This document shows positions 22,094 to 32,379 of a stretch of DNA of 34,210 nucleotides, in pieces. Numbering within the stretch: position 1 is the first letter of the stretch; each line of letters starts with the position of its first letter. A model generated the notes under the pieces. That model did no database searches. It had not been told where the DNA came from and was given only the letters and a program-made list of their open reading frames with translations. The stretch comes from Cardiobacteriales bacterium (GTDB lineage: Bacteria; Pseudomonadota; Gammaproteobacteria; Cardiobacteriales; Wohlfahrtiimonadaceae), in the NCBI GenBank assembly GCA_030150565.1, contig JASLFR010000118.1, forward strand, positions 1-34,210, in the 5' to 3' direction. The position numbers and the translations under genes were made by a program.

Positions 22094-25000
22094 TTACTGC
22101 TGCCCTTTCCGCTCATTGTGATAGATCAAACCTGTTCCCGCTGGAATGAGTCGACCAACAATTACGTTCTCCTTAAGACCTCGTAAATTATCACGCAAAC
22201 CACGAACTGATGCATCGGTAAGCACTCGCGTTGTCTCTTGGAAAGAGGCCGCAGAGATAAAGCTATCCGTTGCAAGTGATGCTCGGGTAATTCCAAGAAG
22301 GATCGGCTGATAGAGTGCTGGAACTTTTCCTTCCTCTTCTAGCTTCTCATTGATCGCTAAAATATCGACATATTCGAGCTCTTCGCCACGGATAAGATCA
22401 CTATCGTTCGGCTCTAATACCTGAACCTTGCGGAGCATTTGACGGATAATCACCTCAATATGCTTATCTGAGATCTTAACCCCTTGGAGACGGTAAACAT
22501 CTTGAATCTCTTTAACAAGATACTCAGCTAGCGCCTTCACACCAAGCAATCTGAGGATATCGTGTGAGCTAAGCTCTCCATCAACGATAATCTCCCCTTT
22601 CTCAACAGACTCCCCTTCAAAGACGTTCACATGACGCCATTTTGGAATGAGCTCTTCATGTGCATCCCCTTCAGGAGGTGTAATGATAAGGCGCTGTTTA
22701 CTCATCGTCTCACGACCAAAGCTCACTACACCAGAGATCTCAGCGAGAATCGCCGCCTCTTTTGGACGACGAGCTTCAAAGAGGTCAGCAACACGGGGTA
22801 GACCACCTGTAATGTCGCGCGTCTTCGATGATTCTTGCGGAATACGAGCTAACGCATCCCCCACATTAACAATATCACCATCTGAGAGGTTGACGATCGC
22901 TCCAACAGGTAGCGTATATGCCGCTACAACATCTGTTCCTGGAATATTAAGCTCATTACCATCCTCATCCACGATGTAGATCGTTGGACGGCTCTCACTG
23001 CGAGAAGTACCACGCTGCTTAGGATCTTCAACTAAAAGGCTGCTCAATCCCGTCATCTCATCTGTTTGACGCTGAACGTTGATCCCCTCATTGAAATCTA
23101 CAAACTTAACGCGACCAGAGACTTCAACAACAACGGGATGCGTATGAGGATCCCACGTTGCAACGATATCACCGATATTAACTTCACCCCCCTCGTTCAC
23201 TGTAATTACAGCACCGTAGGGAACTTTGTATCGCTCACGATTACGTCCATACTCATCAGAGATTAAGATCTCTCCTGAGCGTGATGTTGCAACAAGGTGT
23301 TTATCCTTATTCTCAACCGTCTTCAGGTTAACAAGCTCTAAAGTACCTTTTGTTTTAACCTGTACGCTAGAGACTGCCGCCGAACCTGATGCTGCTCCCC
23401 CGATGTGGAACGTACGCATCGTAAGCTGTGTACCAGGCTCACCGATCGATTGAGCTGCAATAACTCCAACCGCTTCACCAGGATTAACTAAATGGCCTCG
23501 AGCTAGATCTCGTCCATAACATTTTGCACAGAGTCCGTAGCGGTTTCGGCAAGTGATCGGCGAACGAACAATTACCTCATCAACACTCGCCTCATCTAAA
23601 CGATCAACCGCATCTTCATCAAGAAGGAGTCCCGCTTCGAAAAGCACTTCATCACTTCCCGGTAGATAGACCTCTTCAGCAGTTACAAGTCCTAATACTC
23701 GTTCACGAAGTGGAACAACAACATCGCCGCCTTCAATGATTGGACGCATCTCTAAACCATCGGTCGTACCACAATCTTCAGATGTGATCACCAAATCTTG
23801 AGCAACGTCTACAAGACGACGAGTTAAGTAACCAGAGTTTGCTGTTTTAAGTGCCGTATCCGCAAGACCTTTACGAGCACCGTGCGTTGATACGAAGTAC
23901 TGAAGAACGTCGAGTCCTTCACGGAAGTTAGCAGTAATCGGTGTTTCAATGATTGAACCATCAGGTTTTGCCATCAATCCACGCATTCCCGCAAGCTGAC
24001 GAATCTGTGCCGCACTTCCTCGAGCACCTGAGTCTGCCATCATAAAGATAGAGTTGAAGGAGTCTTGAGTTACCTCTTCACCCGTCTCTTCATCAACGAC
24101 CGTCTCAGTTCCTAAATTATCCATCATCGTCTTCGCAACTTCTTCGTTTGTGCGAGACCAGATATCGATCACTTTATTGTAGCGCTCTCCGTTCGTTACT
24201 AAACCTTGCGCGTACTGAGCCTGAACCTCTTTCACCTCCTCCTCAGCTGCTTCGATAATGGCATCCTTCTCATTAGGAATAACCATATCTTCATAGTTGA
24301 GAGAAGTTCCTGAACGCATTGCGTAGTAGAAACCTTCATACATTAAGCGGTCGGCGAAAATTACGGTCTCTTTCAGACCTAAACGGCGATAACACGCATT
24401 GATCAGCGTTGAAATTGCTCGTTTAGCTAATGGCTTATCAATCAGCTCATAAGGTAGACCTTCAGGCAGAATCTCTGAAAGAAGAATACGACCAACCGTT
24501 GTGTAGACACGGCGATAGCGCTCCCCCTCTTCTGCATCTTCAAACATTGAGATAGGAAGGCGAACGTACACTTTCGCATGAACATCGAGCTCTTTCATCT
24601 CATATGCACGATGTACCTCTTTACTATCTGCAAAATAACGCCCTTCCCCTTTCGCATTCACCTTTTCACGGGTCATATAGTAGAGTCCAAGAACAACGTC
24701 CTGCGAAGGTACGATGATCGGCTCACCATTTGCAGGTGAAAGAATGTTATTTGAAGACATCATGAGCGCACGCGCTTCAAGCTGTGATTCAATCGAGAGA
24801 GGAACGTGAACCGCCATCTGGTCCCCGTCGAAGTCCGCGTTAAAGGCAGTACAGACAAGCGGGTGGAGCTGAATCGCTTTACCTTCAATAAGAACTGGTT
24901 CAAACGCTTGAATACCGAGTCTGTGAAGGGTTGGTGCACGGTTTAAGAGCACTGGATGCTCTGTAATCACATGCTCAAGAATATCCCAAACTTCAGGCAC

Positions 25001-26209
25001 TTCTCGCTCAACCATTCGCTTAGCAGCCTTGATAGTGCTAGAGATTCCACGCTTAATTAGCTGTGAGAAGATAAAAGGCTTAAAGAGTTCAAGCGCCATC
25101 TGCTTTGGCAGACCACACTGGTGAAGACGAAGGGTTGGTCCAACAACAATGACTGATCGACCTGAGTAGTCAACACGCTTACCAAGTAAGTTTTGACGGA
25201 AACGCCCCTGCTTACCCTTAATCATATCTGCAAGCGATTTAAGAGGGCGCTTATTAGCTCCTGAAATTGCACGTCCTCGACGACCATTATCGAGTAGAGA
25301 GTCAACAGACTCCTGAAGCATACGCTTCTCGTTACGCACGATAATATCGGGCGCACCGAGCTCTAATAGACGATGAAGACGATTATTACGATTGATCACA
25401 CGACGATAAAGATCGTTAAGATCAGAGGTCGCGAAACGTCCTCCATCGAGCGCAACAAGTGGGCGTAAATCGGGTGGAAGAACGGGTAAACAGGTAAGAA
25501 TCATCCACTCAGGCTTATTTCCTGATTCAATAAATGATTCAATCAATTTTAAACGGCTAGAGATCCGCTTAAAGCGAGTCTGTGAGCGGGTTTCTGCAAG
25601 CTCTTCACGCAGCTTTGATGCCTCTTCTTGAAGATCGAGTGCTTTAAGAAGCTCTAAAATCGCCTCCGCCCCCATCCGTGCATCAAAATCATCCCCATAC
25701 TCTTCAATTGTCTCTAAAAACTCTTCATCAGAGAGAATCTGACCATGCTCAAGTGGTGTTAAACCTGGTTCTACTACTACGAACGATTCAAAGTAGAGAA
25801 TCTTTTCAATATCACGAAGCGTCATATCGAGCAGAAGACCGATACGGCTTGGAAGTGATTTTAGATACCAGATATGTGCAACGGGTGATGCGAGTTCAAT
25901 ATGCCCCATACGCTCACGACGTACTTTAGCTTGAGTCACCTCAACACCACATTTTTCACACACCATGCCACGATGCTTTAAGCGCTTATACTTACCACAT
26001 AAGCACTCATAATCTTTAGTTGGTCCAAAGATTTTGGCACAGAAGAGCCCGTCCCGCTCTGGGCGGAACGTGCGATAGTTGATCGTTTCAGGCTTTTTAA
26101 CCTCACCGTGAGACCACCCACGAATCATTTCGGGCGATGCTAAACCGATTTTGATCGCTTCAAATTCGGTTGGGTCATCCTTGTGAAATAAATTTAATAA
26201 ATCATTCAT
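22094..26209 (-). CDS. rpoC: RNA polymerase beta-prime subunit
   Basis: Catalytic core subunit of RNA polymerase. The 1371 residues include the N-terminal zinc ribbon (CLCGKYKRLKHRGMVCEKC), the clamp, and the active-site NADFDGDQM with Asp459, 461 and 463, in nearly the same positions as E. coli 460-464. The second zinc site (CRNRYGLCAKC) and the GEAVGVIAAQSIGEPGTQLTMRTFH bridge-helix/trigger-loop region are also present. Slightly shorter than E. coli (1407). It follows rpoB by 46 bases. The str genes (rpsL, rpsG, fusA) that often follow are absent; a terminator and nusB come next. Confidence 0.99.
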   Translation of the reverse strand: MNDLLNLFHKDDPTEFEAIKIGLASPEMIRGWSHGEVKKPETINYRTFRPERDGLFCAKIFGPTKDYECLCGKYKRLKHRGMVCEKCGVEVTQAKVRRERMGHIELASPVAHIWYLKSLPSRIGLLLDMTLRDIEKILYFESFVVVEPGLTPLEHGQILSDEEFLETIEEYGDDFDARMGAEAILELLKALDLQEEASKLREELAETRSQTRFKRISSRLKLIESFIESGNKPEWMILTCLPVLPPDLRPLVALDGGRFATSDLNDLYRRVINRNNRLHRLLELGAPDIIVRNEKRMLQESVDSLLDNGRRGRAISGANKRPLKSLADMIKGKQGRFRQNLLGKRVDYSGRSVIVVGPTLRLHQCGLPKQMALELFKPFIFSQLIKRGISSTIKAAKRMVEREVPEVWDILEHVITEHPVLLNRAPTLHRLGIQAFEPVLIEGKAIQLHPLVCTAFNADFDGDQMAVHVPLSIESQLEARALMMSSNNILSPANGEPIIVPSQDVVLGLYYMTREKVNAKGEGRYFADSKEVHRAYEMKELDVHAKVYVRLPISMFEDAEEGERYRRVYTTVGRILLSEILPEGLPYELIDKPLAKRAISTLINACYRRLGLKETVIFADRLMYEGFYYAMRSGTSLNYEDMVIPNEKDAIIEAAEEEVKEVQAQYAQGLVTNGERYNKVIDIWSRTNEEVAKTMMDNLGTETVVDEETGEEVTQDSFNSIFMMADSGARGSAAQIRQLAGMRGLMAKPDGSIIETPITANFREGLDVLQYFVSTHGARKGLADTALKTANSGYLTRRLVDVAQDLVITSEDCGTTDGLEMRPIIEGGDVVVPLRERVLGLVTAEEVYLPGSDEVLFEAGLLLDEDAVDRLDEASVDEVIVRSPITCRNRYGLCAKCYGRDLARGHLVNPGEAVGVIAAQSIGEPGTQLTMRTFHIGGAASGSAAVSSVQVKTKGTLELVNLKTVENKDKHLVATSRSGEILISDEYGRNRERYKVPYGAVITVNEGGEVNIGDIVATWDPHTHPVVVEVSGRVKFVDFNEGINVQRQTDEMTGLSSLLVEDPKQRGTSRSESRPTIYIVDEDGNELNIPGTDVVAAYTLPVGAIVNLSDGDIVNVGDALARIPQESSKTRDITGGLPRVADLFEARRPKEAAILAEISGVVSFGRETMSKQRLIITPPEGDAHEELIPKWRHVNVFEGESVEKGEIIVDGELSSHDILRLLGVKALAEYLVKEIQDVYRLQGVKISDKHIEVIIRQMLRKVQVLEPNDSDLIRGEELEYVDILAINEKLEEEGKVPALYQPILLGITRASLATDSFISAASFQETTRVLTDASVRGLRDNLRGLKENVIVGRLIPAGTGLIYHNERKGQQ

Positions 26210-26255
26210 TCTCTATATTCCCATCTATAAGTGTTTGAGTAGCAAACGATGCTGT

Positions 26256-29200
26256 TTACTTGTTCTTTTCCTGATCTGTTGTGATGTTGATTCCTAATGA
26301 GCGAATCTCTTTCACTAAAACGTTGAATGATTCAGGCATTCCAGCGTTGATACTATGGTCTCCGCTAACGATATTCTTGTAAACGGCTGTTCTTCCCGCA
26401 ACGTCATCCGATTTAACGGTGAGCATCTCTTGGAGTGTGTATGCCGCTCCATAAGCTTCAAGTGCCCAAACCTCCATCTCACCGAAACGCTGTCCACCAA
26501 ATTGTGCTTTACCACCTAAAGGTTGCTGCGTTACAAGCGAGTAAGGTCCTGTTGAGCGTGCGTGCATCTTATCGTCAACCAAGTGGTTGAGTTTAAGCAT
26601 ATACATATACCCAACCGTTACAGGACGATCGAACTGATCTCCCGTACGCCCATCATAAAGAATCGTCTGTCCAGACTCTGGAAGATCCGCTAGGCGGAGC
26701 ATGCGGCGCATCTCCTCTTCAGAAGCCCCATCAAATACTGGGCTCGCCATCGGAACACCATCTTTAAGATTTTCACAAAGCTCGATGATCTCATCGTCGC
26801 TAAAGCTATCGAGATCAACTGTTTGAGCACTCTCATCCTTGTTGTAGATCTCTTCTAAGAAGGCGCGAAGCTCAGAGACTTTTCTCTTCTCACGAAGCAT
26901 CCCTTCAATCTTAGTTCCAAGCCCTTTAGCCGCCCACCCTAAGTGAGTCTCTAGAATCTGCCCAATGTTCATTCGAGAAGGAACCCCTAATGGGTTAAGA
27001 CAGATATCAACAGGTGTTCCATCTTCCATAAAAGGCATATCCTCTTCAGGAACAATCATAGAGACAACCCCTTTGTTCCCGTGACGTCCCGCCATCTTGT
27101 CCCCAGGCTGAAGATGACGCTTAACCGCAAGATAGACTTTAACCATCTTCAATACGCCAGGAGCTAATTCATCTCCTTGTGTCAATTTCTCACGCTCAGA
27201 CTCAAACTTAAGCTCGCTCTCTTTGCGTTGCTGATCAAGAAGCTTCTTCGCTTTTGCAAGCTCATCTTTAGCCTCATCAGACTTCAACTTAAGATCAAAC
27301 CACTTCTCACGCTCAAGCCCTTGTAAGAACTCTTCGGTAATCTTAGTCCCTGCTTTTAAGCCTCTATTGCCTGCTGCAACTTCTACCCCTACAAGATTGC
27401 GCTCAATACGTGCAAAAAGGTCATCTTCAAGAATACGGAGCTGGTCATTAAGATCCTTACGAATCCGTTTCAACTCACGCTTCTCAATCTCAAGCGCACG
27501 GCTATCCTTCTCAATTCCATCACGGGTAAAGACTCGCACGTCGATAACCGTACCATCCATTCCTGAAGGAACACGGGTAGAGCTATCTTTAACGTCAGAT
27601 GCTTTCTCACCAAAAATTGCGCGCAGAAGCTTCTCTTCAGGGGTAAGCGTCGTCTCCCCTTTTGGCGAAACTTTACCTACAAGAATATCGCCTGATTTCA
27701 CCTTTGCTCCGATATAGGCGATCCCCGCTTCATCAAGCTTAGCGAGTGCTGATTCAGAGACGTTTGGAATATCTGACGTAATCTCTTCAGGGCCAAGCTT
27801 TGTATCTCGTGCAACACAAGTGATCTCTTCAATATGGATCGTAGTAAAACGATCATCTTTCGCAACACGCTCAGAGATTAAGATCGAGTCTTCATAGTTG
27901 TAACCATTCCACGGCATGAACGCTACCAACATATTTTGACCAAGAGCTAACTCTCCTAAATCTGTTGAAGGTCCATCTGCCAAAATATCATTACGTGCAA
28001 TGATATCGCCCTCTTTAACGAGTGCCGTCTGGTTAATACAGGTTCCTTTATTTGAGCGGGTATATTTGGTGAGGTTATAGATATCAATTCCTGATTCACC
28101 AATAATCGTCTCATCATCATTCGCACGAATAATGATACGAGTTGCATCGACGTAATCGACAACACCTCCACGACGTGCAACAACACAGACTCCAGAATCT
28201 CGCGCAACTGTACGCTCGATACCGGTACCGACTAACGGCTTATCAGCACGCAATGTGGGAACCGCCTGACGTTGCATGTTTGAACCCATCAGTGCACGGT
28301 TCGCATCATCATGCTCTAAGAATGGAATCAATGCAGCGGCTACCGATACAATCTGTTTTGGTGAGATATCCATATATTGGATCTGATCACGTGTAAGAAG
28401 TGTAAACTCCCCCTCCACACGAGAAGCGATTAGATCATTCACAAAACGGTTATTCTCATCAAGCTCAGCATTTGCCTGCGCAATTCCGTAGTTTGCCTCC
28501 TCATAAGCAGAGAGATACTCAACTTCATCAGTCACAACACCATCGACTACTTTACGATAAGGGGTCTCTAAGAAACCGTAGCTATTGGTGCGAGCATAAC
28601 TTGCCAATGAGTTGATAAGACCGATATTTGGTCCCTCTGGTGTTTCGATAGGACAGACACGACCATAATGGGTTGCGTGAACGTCACGCACCTCAAATCC
28701 AGCACGCTCACGAGTTAATCCACCTGGTCCTAAAGCTGAGATACGGCGCTTATGAGTTACCTCTGAAAGCGGATTATCTTGGTCCATAAATTGTGATAAT
28801 TGCGATGAACCGAAGAACTCTTTAATCGCTCCCGATACGGGTTTTGCGTTAATTAAGTCATGTGGAGTTAAACCATCTGATTCTGCAAGTAAGAGACGAT
28901 CTTTAACAGCACGCTCAATTCGTACAAGACCGATACGGTAGACGTTTTCAGCCATCTCTCCCACTGAGCGAACACGACGATTCCCTAAGTGATCCACATC
29001 ATCTACAGATCCATGACCATTTCGGATATCAACGAGTGTCTTCATCACATCTAAGATATCTTCATTTGAAAGCGTACCTTCTCCAGTATCGCTATCACGA
29101 CCTAAACGACGATTAAACTTCATACGTCCAACCGCTGAAAGATCGTAACGATCACTCATGAAGAAGAGACTTGCAAACAGATTCTCTGCCGCCTCTTTTG

Positions 29201-30383
29201 TAGGTGGCTCACCTGGACGCATCATGCGGTAAATTTCAACCTGCGCTTCAAGCTGACTCTGAGTATGGTCTGCTCTCAATGTCTCTGAAATGTAAGCTCC
29301 ACGATCAACGTCGTTAGTAAAGAGCACAGGGAGCTCAGTAACCCCATTTTCAAGGAATTTCTCTAAAAGCTCAGGTGTAATCTCTGCGTTTGCATTAGCA
29401 AAGACTTCACCACTCTCTTCATCAAAAAGATCTTTAGCGATCACTTTTCCTACCAGATAATCGGCAGGAACTCGTAGCTCTTTAACACCCTCTTTTTCAA
29501 ACGTGCGTACGTGGCGAGCTGTAATGCGGCGCCCCTTAGGTACAACCACTTCATCGTCAACAATAATATCGAAAGCAGCAATTTCACCACGAAGACGCTC
29601 AGGTACAAGCTCAAGGAAGAATTCACCTTTTCTAATTTTGAAGATATTCTGCTCAAAGAAGTGAGCTAAGATCTCTTCATTACTCAGACCAAGCGCTTTT
29701 AAAATAATCGTTGAATGTAATTTACGACGACGGTCAATACGTGCGAAGAGAATATCTCTTGCGTCAAACTCAAAATCGAGCCATGAACCACGATAAGGAA
29801 TTACACGTGCTGAGAAGAGTAATTTCCCTGAAGAGTGCCCTTTCCCTTTATCGTGATCGAAGAAAACACCTGGCGAACGGTGAAGCTGTGAAACAATAAC
29901 GCGCTCGGTACCATTGATAATAAAAGTACCATTTTCAGTCATAAGGGGAATCTCACCTAAATAGACTCCGCCTCGACCAAAATTATCAATATCCGCTTCA
30001 CGAATCTCTTTGATCGCACCTGTCTCTAAATCAGAGATCTTTAGACGCATTCCGACACGAAGCGATGCTGCGTATGTTACGCCTCGTAATTGACACTCAC
30101 GAACATCGAACTCAGGCTCACCAACATGGTAATCCACATACTCAAGCTCTAGGCGAAAACCAGGAGAGCTAGCGGTTTTCGCTTTGATCGCCTCTATAGG
30201 AAAAATAGATTGAAAAGCTGCATGTAATCCTTGATTTTTACGCGCGCTGCGGGGCGTATCTTTCTGTAAGAAATGATCATAGGAGTCAATCTGCATCGAT
30301 AACAAGAATGGGACTTCCTGAACTTCGCTCTGCTTACCAAAATCTTTACGAATTCGTTTTTTTTCTGTAAAAGAATAGACCAT
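26256..30383 (-). CDS. rpoB: RNA polymerase beta subunit
   Basis: Core RNA polymerase subunit forming the upper jaw, fork loops and rifampicin pocket. The 1375 residues include SSQLSQFMDQDNPLSE and THKRRISALGPGGL, matching rifampicin-sensitive reference sequence at the residues usually mutated for resistance. Also seen are GYNYEDSILISER, RHGNKGVVS and the C-terminal GGKAQFGGQRFGEMEVWALEAYGA. AAGGA lies ten bases before the ATG. It is separated from rplL by 194 bases that hold an imperfect hairpin, a common site of attenuation or processing. Confidence 0.99.
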   Translation of the reverse strand: MVYSFTEKKRIRKDFGKQSEVQEVPFLLSMQIDSYDHFLQKDTPRSARKNQGLHAAFQSIFPIEAIKAKTASSPGFRLELEYVDYHVGEPEFDVRECQLRGVTYAASLRVGMRLKISDLETGAIKEIREADIDNFGRGGVYLGEIPLMTENGTFIINGTERVIVSQLHRSPGVFFDHDKGKGHSSGKLLFSARVIPYRGSWLDFEFDARDILFARIDRRRKLHSTIILKALGLSNEEILAHFFEQNIFKIRKGEFFLELVPERLRGEIAAFDIIVDDEVVVPKGRRITARHVRTFEKEGVKELRVPADYLVGKVIAKDLFDEESGEVFANANAEITPELLEKFLENGVTELPVLFTNDVDRGAYISETLRADHTQSQLEAQVEIYRMMRPGEPPTKEAAENLFASLFFMSDRYDLSAVGRMKFNRRLGRDSDTGEGTLSNEDILDVMKTLVDIRNGHGSVDDVDHLGNRRVRSVGEMAENVYRIGLVRIERAVKDRLLLAESDGLTPHDLINAKPVSGAIKEFFGSSQLSQFMDQDNPLSEVTHKRRISALGPGGLTRERAGFEVRDVHATHYGRVCPIETPEGPNIGLINSLASYARTNSYGFLETPYRKVVDGVVTDEVEYLSAYEEANYGIAQANAELDENNRFVNDLIASRVEGEFTLLTRDQIQYMDISPKQIVSVAAALIPFLEHDDANRALMGSNMQRQAVPTLRADKPLVGTGIERTVARDSGVCVVARRGGVVDYVDATRIIIRANDDETIIGESGIDIYNLTKYTRSNKGTCINQTALVKEGDIIARNDILADGPSTDLGELALGQNMLVAFMPWNGYNYEDSILISERVAKDDRFTTIHIEEITCVARDTKLGPEEITSDIPNVSESALAKLDEAGIAYIGAKVKSGDILVGKVSPKGETTLTPEEKLLRAIFGEKASDVKDSSTRVPSGMDGTVIDVRVFTRDGIEKDSRALEIEKRELKRIRKDLNDQLRILEDDLFARIERNLVGVEVAAGNRGLKAGTKITEEFLQGLEREKWFDLKLKSDEAKDELAKAKKLLDQQRKESELKFESEREKLTQGDELAPGVLKMVKVYLAVKRHLQPGDKMAGRHGNKGVVSMIVPEEDMPFMEDGTPVDICLNPLGVPSRMNIGQILETHLGWAAKGLGTKIEGMLREKRKVSELRAFLEEIYNKDESAQTVDLDSFSDDEIIELCENLKDGVPMASPVFDGASEEEMRRMLRLADLPESGQTILYDGRTGDQFDRPVTVGYMYMLKLNHLVDDKMHARSTGPYSLVTQQPLGGKAQFGGQRFGEMEVWALEAYGAAYTLQEMLTVKSDDVAGRTAVYKNIVSGDHSINAGMPESFNVLVKEIRSLGINITTDQEKNK

Positions 30384-30485
30384 GCTAGTATTTTCCTTAA
30401 GTCGATTTCAGAGGACAAATTTAGATATCAGATAAATTAAAATTTCAGAAAAAAGCTTAATTTATCTGATTTTAGAGAAGCTAGT

Positions 30486-30513
30486 AAAGGCCAGAGAAGA
30501 TTCTCTAGCCTTT
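30486..30513 (-). promoter_or_regulatory. Imperfect hairpin in the rplL-rpoB intergenic region
   Basis: As RNA from the minus strand, AAAGGC-U-AGAGAA pairs with UUCUCU-G-GCCUUU, with a U-G wobble in the middle and a tiny loop. There is no U run after it, so it is not a simple terminator. In E. coli the equivalent gap holds an attenuator and an RNase III site, so processing or partial termination that sets rpoB output below L7/L12 is the likely role. Confidence 0.6.
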
Positions 30514-30577
30514 TCTTAGATTATGCTCACTAACTTCCAAAAACAATATTAAAATCTGTTTTTATAGGTAAGCGTAA

Positions 30578-30952
30578 TTATTTAAGCTCAACAGTTGCAC
30601 CAGCTTCTTCAAGCTCTGCTTTGATTTTCTCAGCTTCGTCTTTATCAACACCTTCTTTGATTGTCGCAGGAACTGCTTCAACAAGTGCTTTAGCTTCACC
30701 AAGACCAAGACCTGCAACGCCACGTACAACTTTGATAACGTTGATTTTCTTCTCACCGAATGAAGTCATTACAACATCAAATTCAGTTTGTGCGTCTGCA
30801 CCAGCGTCGCCGCCACCTGCTGCGCCACCTGCTGCAACAGCAACAGCTGCTGTAACACCAAACTTCTCTTCGATTGCAGAGATTAACTCCATAACTTCTG
30901 CGGTAGTCATCGCATCAATTGCGTTGAGGATATCATCATGTGATACTGCCAT
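30578..30952 (-). CDS. rplL: Ribosomal protein L7/L12 (bL12)
   Basis: Forms the ribosomal stalk that recruits translation GTPases. The 124 residues have the N-terminal dimerisation part, the Ala/Gly-rich hinge AAGGAAGGGDAGAD, and the C-terminal domain with EKKINVIKVVRG, GLGEAKALVEAVP and EAGATVELK. AGGAG lies before the start. It is 57 bases after rplJ and is made in several copies per ribosome. Confidence 0.98.
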   Translation of the reverse strand: MAVSHDDILNAIDAMTTAEVMELISAIEEKFGVTAAVAVAAGGAAGGGDAGADAQTEFDVVMTSFGEKKINVIKVVRGVAGLGLGEAKALVEAVPATIKEGVDKDEAEKIKAELEEAGATVELK

Positions 30953-31009
30953 AATATTTTGCTCCTAAAATTATCTTTAATAGGTTGTATAAAACGTTTA
31001 AACGTATAA

Positions 31010-31513
31010 TTAAGCTGCTTCTTTCTGCTCTTTGACTGACTGCAAAGTCGCTGCCAATTTCTGAACAGGCGCTTTGAGCACTGCAAGAAGCATAGAGATC
31101 GCTTCGTCTTTGGTTGGAAGAGTTGCAATTGCATTTAAAGAAGAAGCATCATGAACTTCACCTTCAAATACTAATTTAGTAACAACTAACTTCTCGTTTG
31201 CTTTATCTTTTACGAAGTTATTCACTACGCGTGCTGCTGCTGATGGATCATCTTCATTCATAGAGAATGCAAGAATCAGAGGCCCGACTAAGTGATCAAC
31301 TACACATTCAAAAGTTGTATCCGCTAAAGCTCTTTTAGCTAACGTATTCTTCACAACACGAACATCTACATTCTGCTCGCGTGCGCTTTTACGCAGCTGA
31401 GTGATTTGAGCTACCGTAAGCCCACGATATTCAGAAAGCACAAGCGAATGAGCTGCTTTAGCAATTTCTGATACCTCAGCGACTACTACCTTTTTACTCT
31501 GTAATGTACTCAT
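31010..31513 (-). CDS. rplJ: Ribosomal protein L10 (uL10)
   Basis: Anchors the L7/L12 dimers to the large subunit and, in complex with them, represses its own translation in E. coli. The 167 residues show KAAHSLVLSEYRGLTVAQITQLRKSAREQNVDVRVVKNTL, then GPLILAF and VKAPVQKL-type C-terminal helices. AAGGTGAA precedes the ATG. The 172-base untranslated region before it has the hairpins expected of the L10 leader. Confidence 0.97.
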   Translation of the reverse strand: MSTLQSKKVVVAEVSEIAKAAHSLVLSEYRGLTVAQITQLRKSAREQNVDVRVVKNTLAKRALADTTFECVVDHLVGPLILAFSMNEDDPSAAARVVNNFVKDKANEKLVVTKLVFEGEVHDASSLNAIATLPTKDEAISMLLAVLKAPVQKLAATLQSVKEQKEAA

Positions 31514-31680
31514 AATTCACCTTACATTGGGTAATAACCAATTGATAAACCCTAAAGTCTCCTTTAGGCCCTACGGCAACCCTTATCTTAAGGATACCGT
31601 CTACGTAGACAGCCAAAAGCTATTAAGTGATAAACACATCTACGGTCTAAGACTCACCTAATAATTAAATATTAGAAGAT
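31514..31680 (-). promoter_or_regulatory. L10 operon leader (rplJ 5' region) with several hairpins
   Basis: As minus-strand RNA it holds, nearest the start codon, CCUAAAG-GAGA-CUUUAGG (plus 31551-31568), a seven-pair stem capped by a GNRA-type loop. Next are CCUUA-AGA-UAAGG (31581-31593) and the palindrome GTCTACGTAGAC (31599-31610). In E. coli L10(L7/L12)4 binds this leader and blocks translation of rplJ and rplL; position and structure fit the same control here. Confidence 0.75.
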
Positions 31681-31685
31681 AAGTT

Positions 31686-32375
31686 CTATACGCTCGCGAT
31701 ATCAACAGCAAGGCCTGGGCCCATCGTTGTAGCGATCGTTAATTTTTGTAAATAAACACCACGTGATGACGCAGGTTTTAAACGTTGTACTTCAGCAATA
31801 AGCTCTTTCAAGTTACCTTGAATCTTCTCAGCTGAGAAATCAGCTTTACCAATTGAGCAATGCACAATACCCGCTTTATCCGCTCTGAAACGAACTTGAC
31901 CAGATTTTGCATTTGCAACAGCTGTAGCAACATCCGCAGTTACAGTTCCTACACGTGGGTTAGGCATTAAACCACGAGGACCTAAAACTTGACCTAACTG
32001 CCCTACTACACGCATCGCATCAGGAGTTGCAATCACAACATCAAAATCTAAATTTCCAGCTTTGATACTATCTGCAAGATCTTCAAAACCAACAACATCA
32101 GCACCTGCTGCTGTTGCAGCTTCTGCATTCGCACCTTGAGCGAATACAGCAACTTTTACATCTTTACCTGTTCCGTGAGGCATTACTACCGCACCGCGAA
32201 CCACTTGGTCTGATTTACGAGGATCGATACCTAAATTGATCGCCACATCCAAAGATTCATCAAAACCTGCTTTAGGTAGCTTGCCAATTAACTCAATTGC
32301 TTCTGCAAGAGTATATACACGACCGTGCTCTACAAGCTCTTGAATTGCTTTCTGTTTTTTAGTTAATTTTGCCAT
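31686..32375 (-). CDS. rplA: Ribosomal protein L1 (uL1)
   Basis: L1 stalk protein that moves deacylated tRNA out of the E site. 229 residues, with TKKQKAIQELVEHGRVY, GFDESLDVAINLGIDPRKSDQVVRG, GLMPNPRVGTVT and the C-terminal SSRGVYLQKLTIATTMGPG. In E. coli it also represses translation of rplK. It starts 4 bases after the rplK stop, so the two are translationally coupled. It is separated from rplJ by the leader region. Confidence 0.98.
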   Translation of the reverse strand: MAKLTKKQKAIQELVEHGRVYTLAEAIELIGKLPKAGFDESLDVAINLGIDPRKSDQVVRGAVVMPHGTGKDVKVAVFAQGANAEAATAAGADVVGFEDLADSIKAGNLDFDVVIATPDAMRVVGQLGQVLGPRGLMPNPRVGTVTADVATAVANAKSGQVRFRADKAGIVHCSIGKADFSAEKIQGNLKELIAEVQRLKPASSRGVYLQKLTIATTMGPGLAVDIASV

Positions 32376-32379
32376 TCTC

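Noticed and set aside
28780..28830. Possible rifampicin-resistance change in rpoB
   Set aside because: The SSQLSQFMDQDNPLSE and THKRRISALGP stretch matches sensitive reference sequence at the usual resistance positions.
22094..30383. Several open frames of 60-116 codons antisense or out of frame to rpoB and rpoC
   Set aside because: They are shadows of the highly conserved rpoB/rpoC coding sequence, with no ribosome sites or recognisable products.
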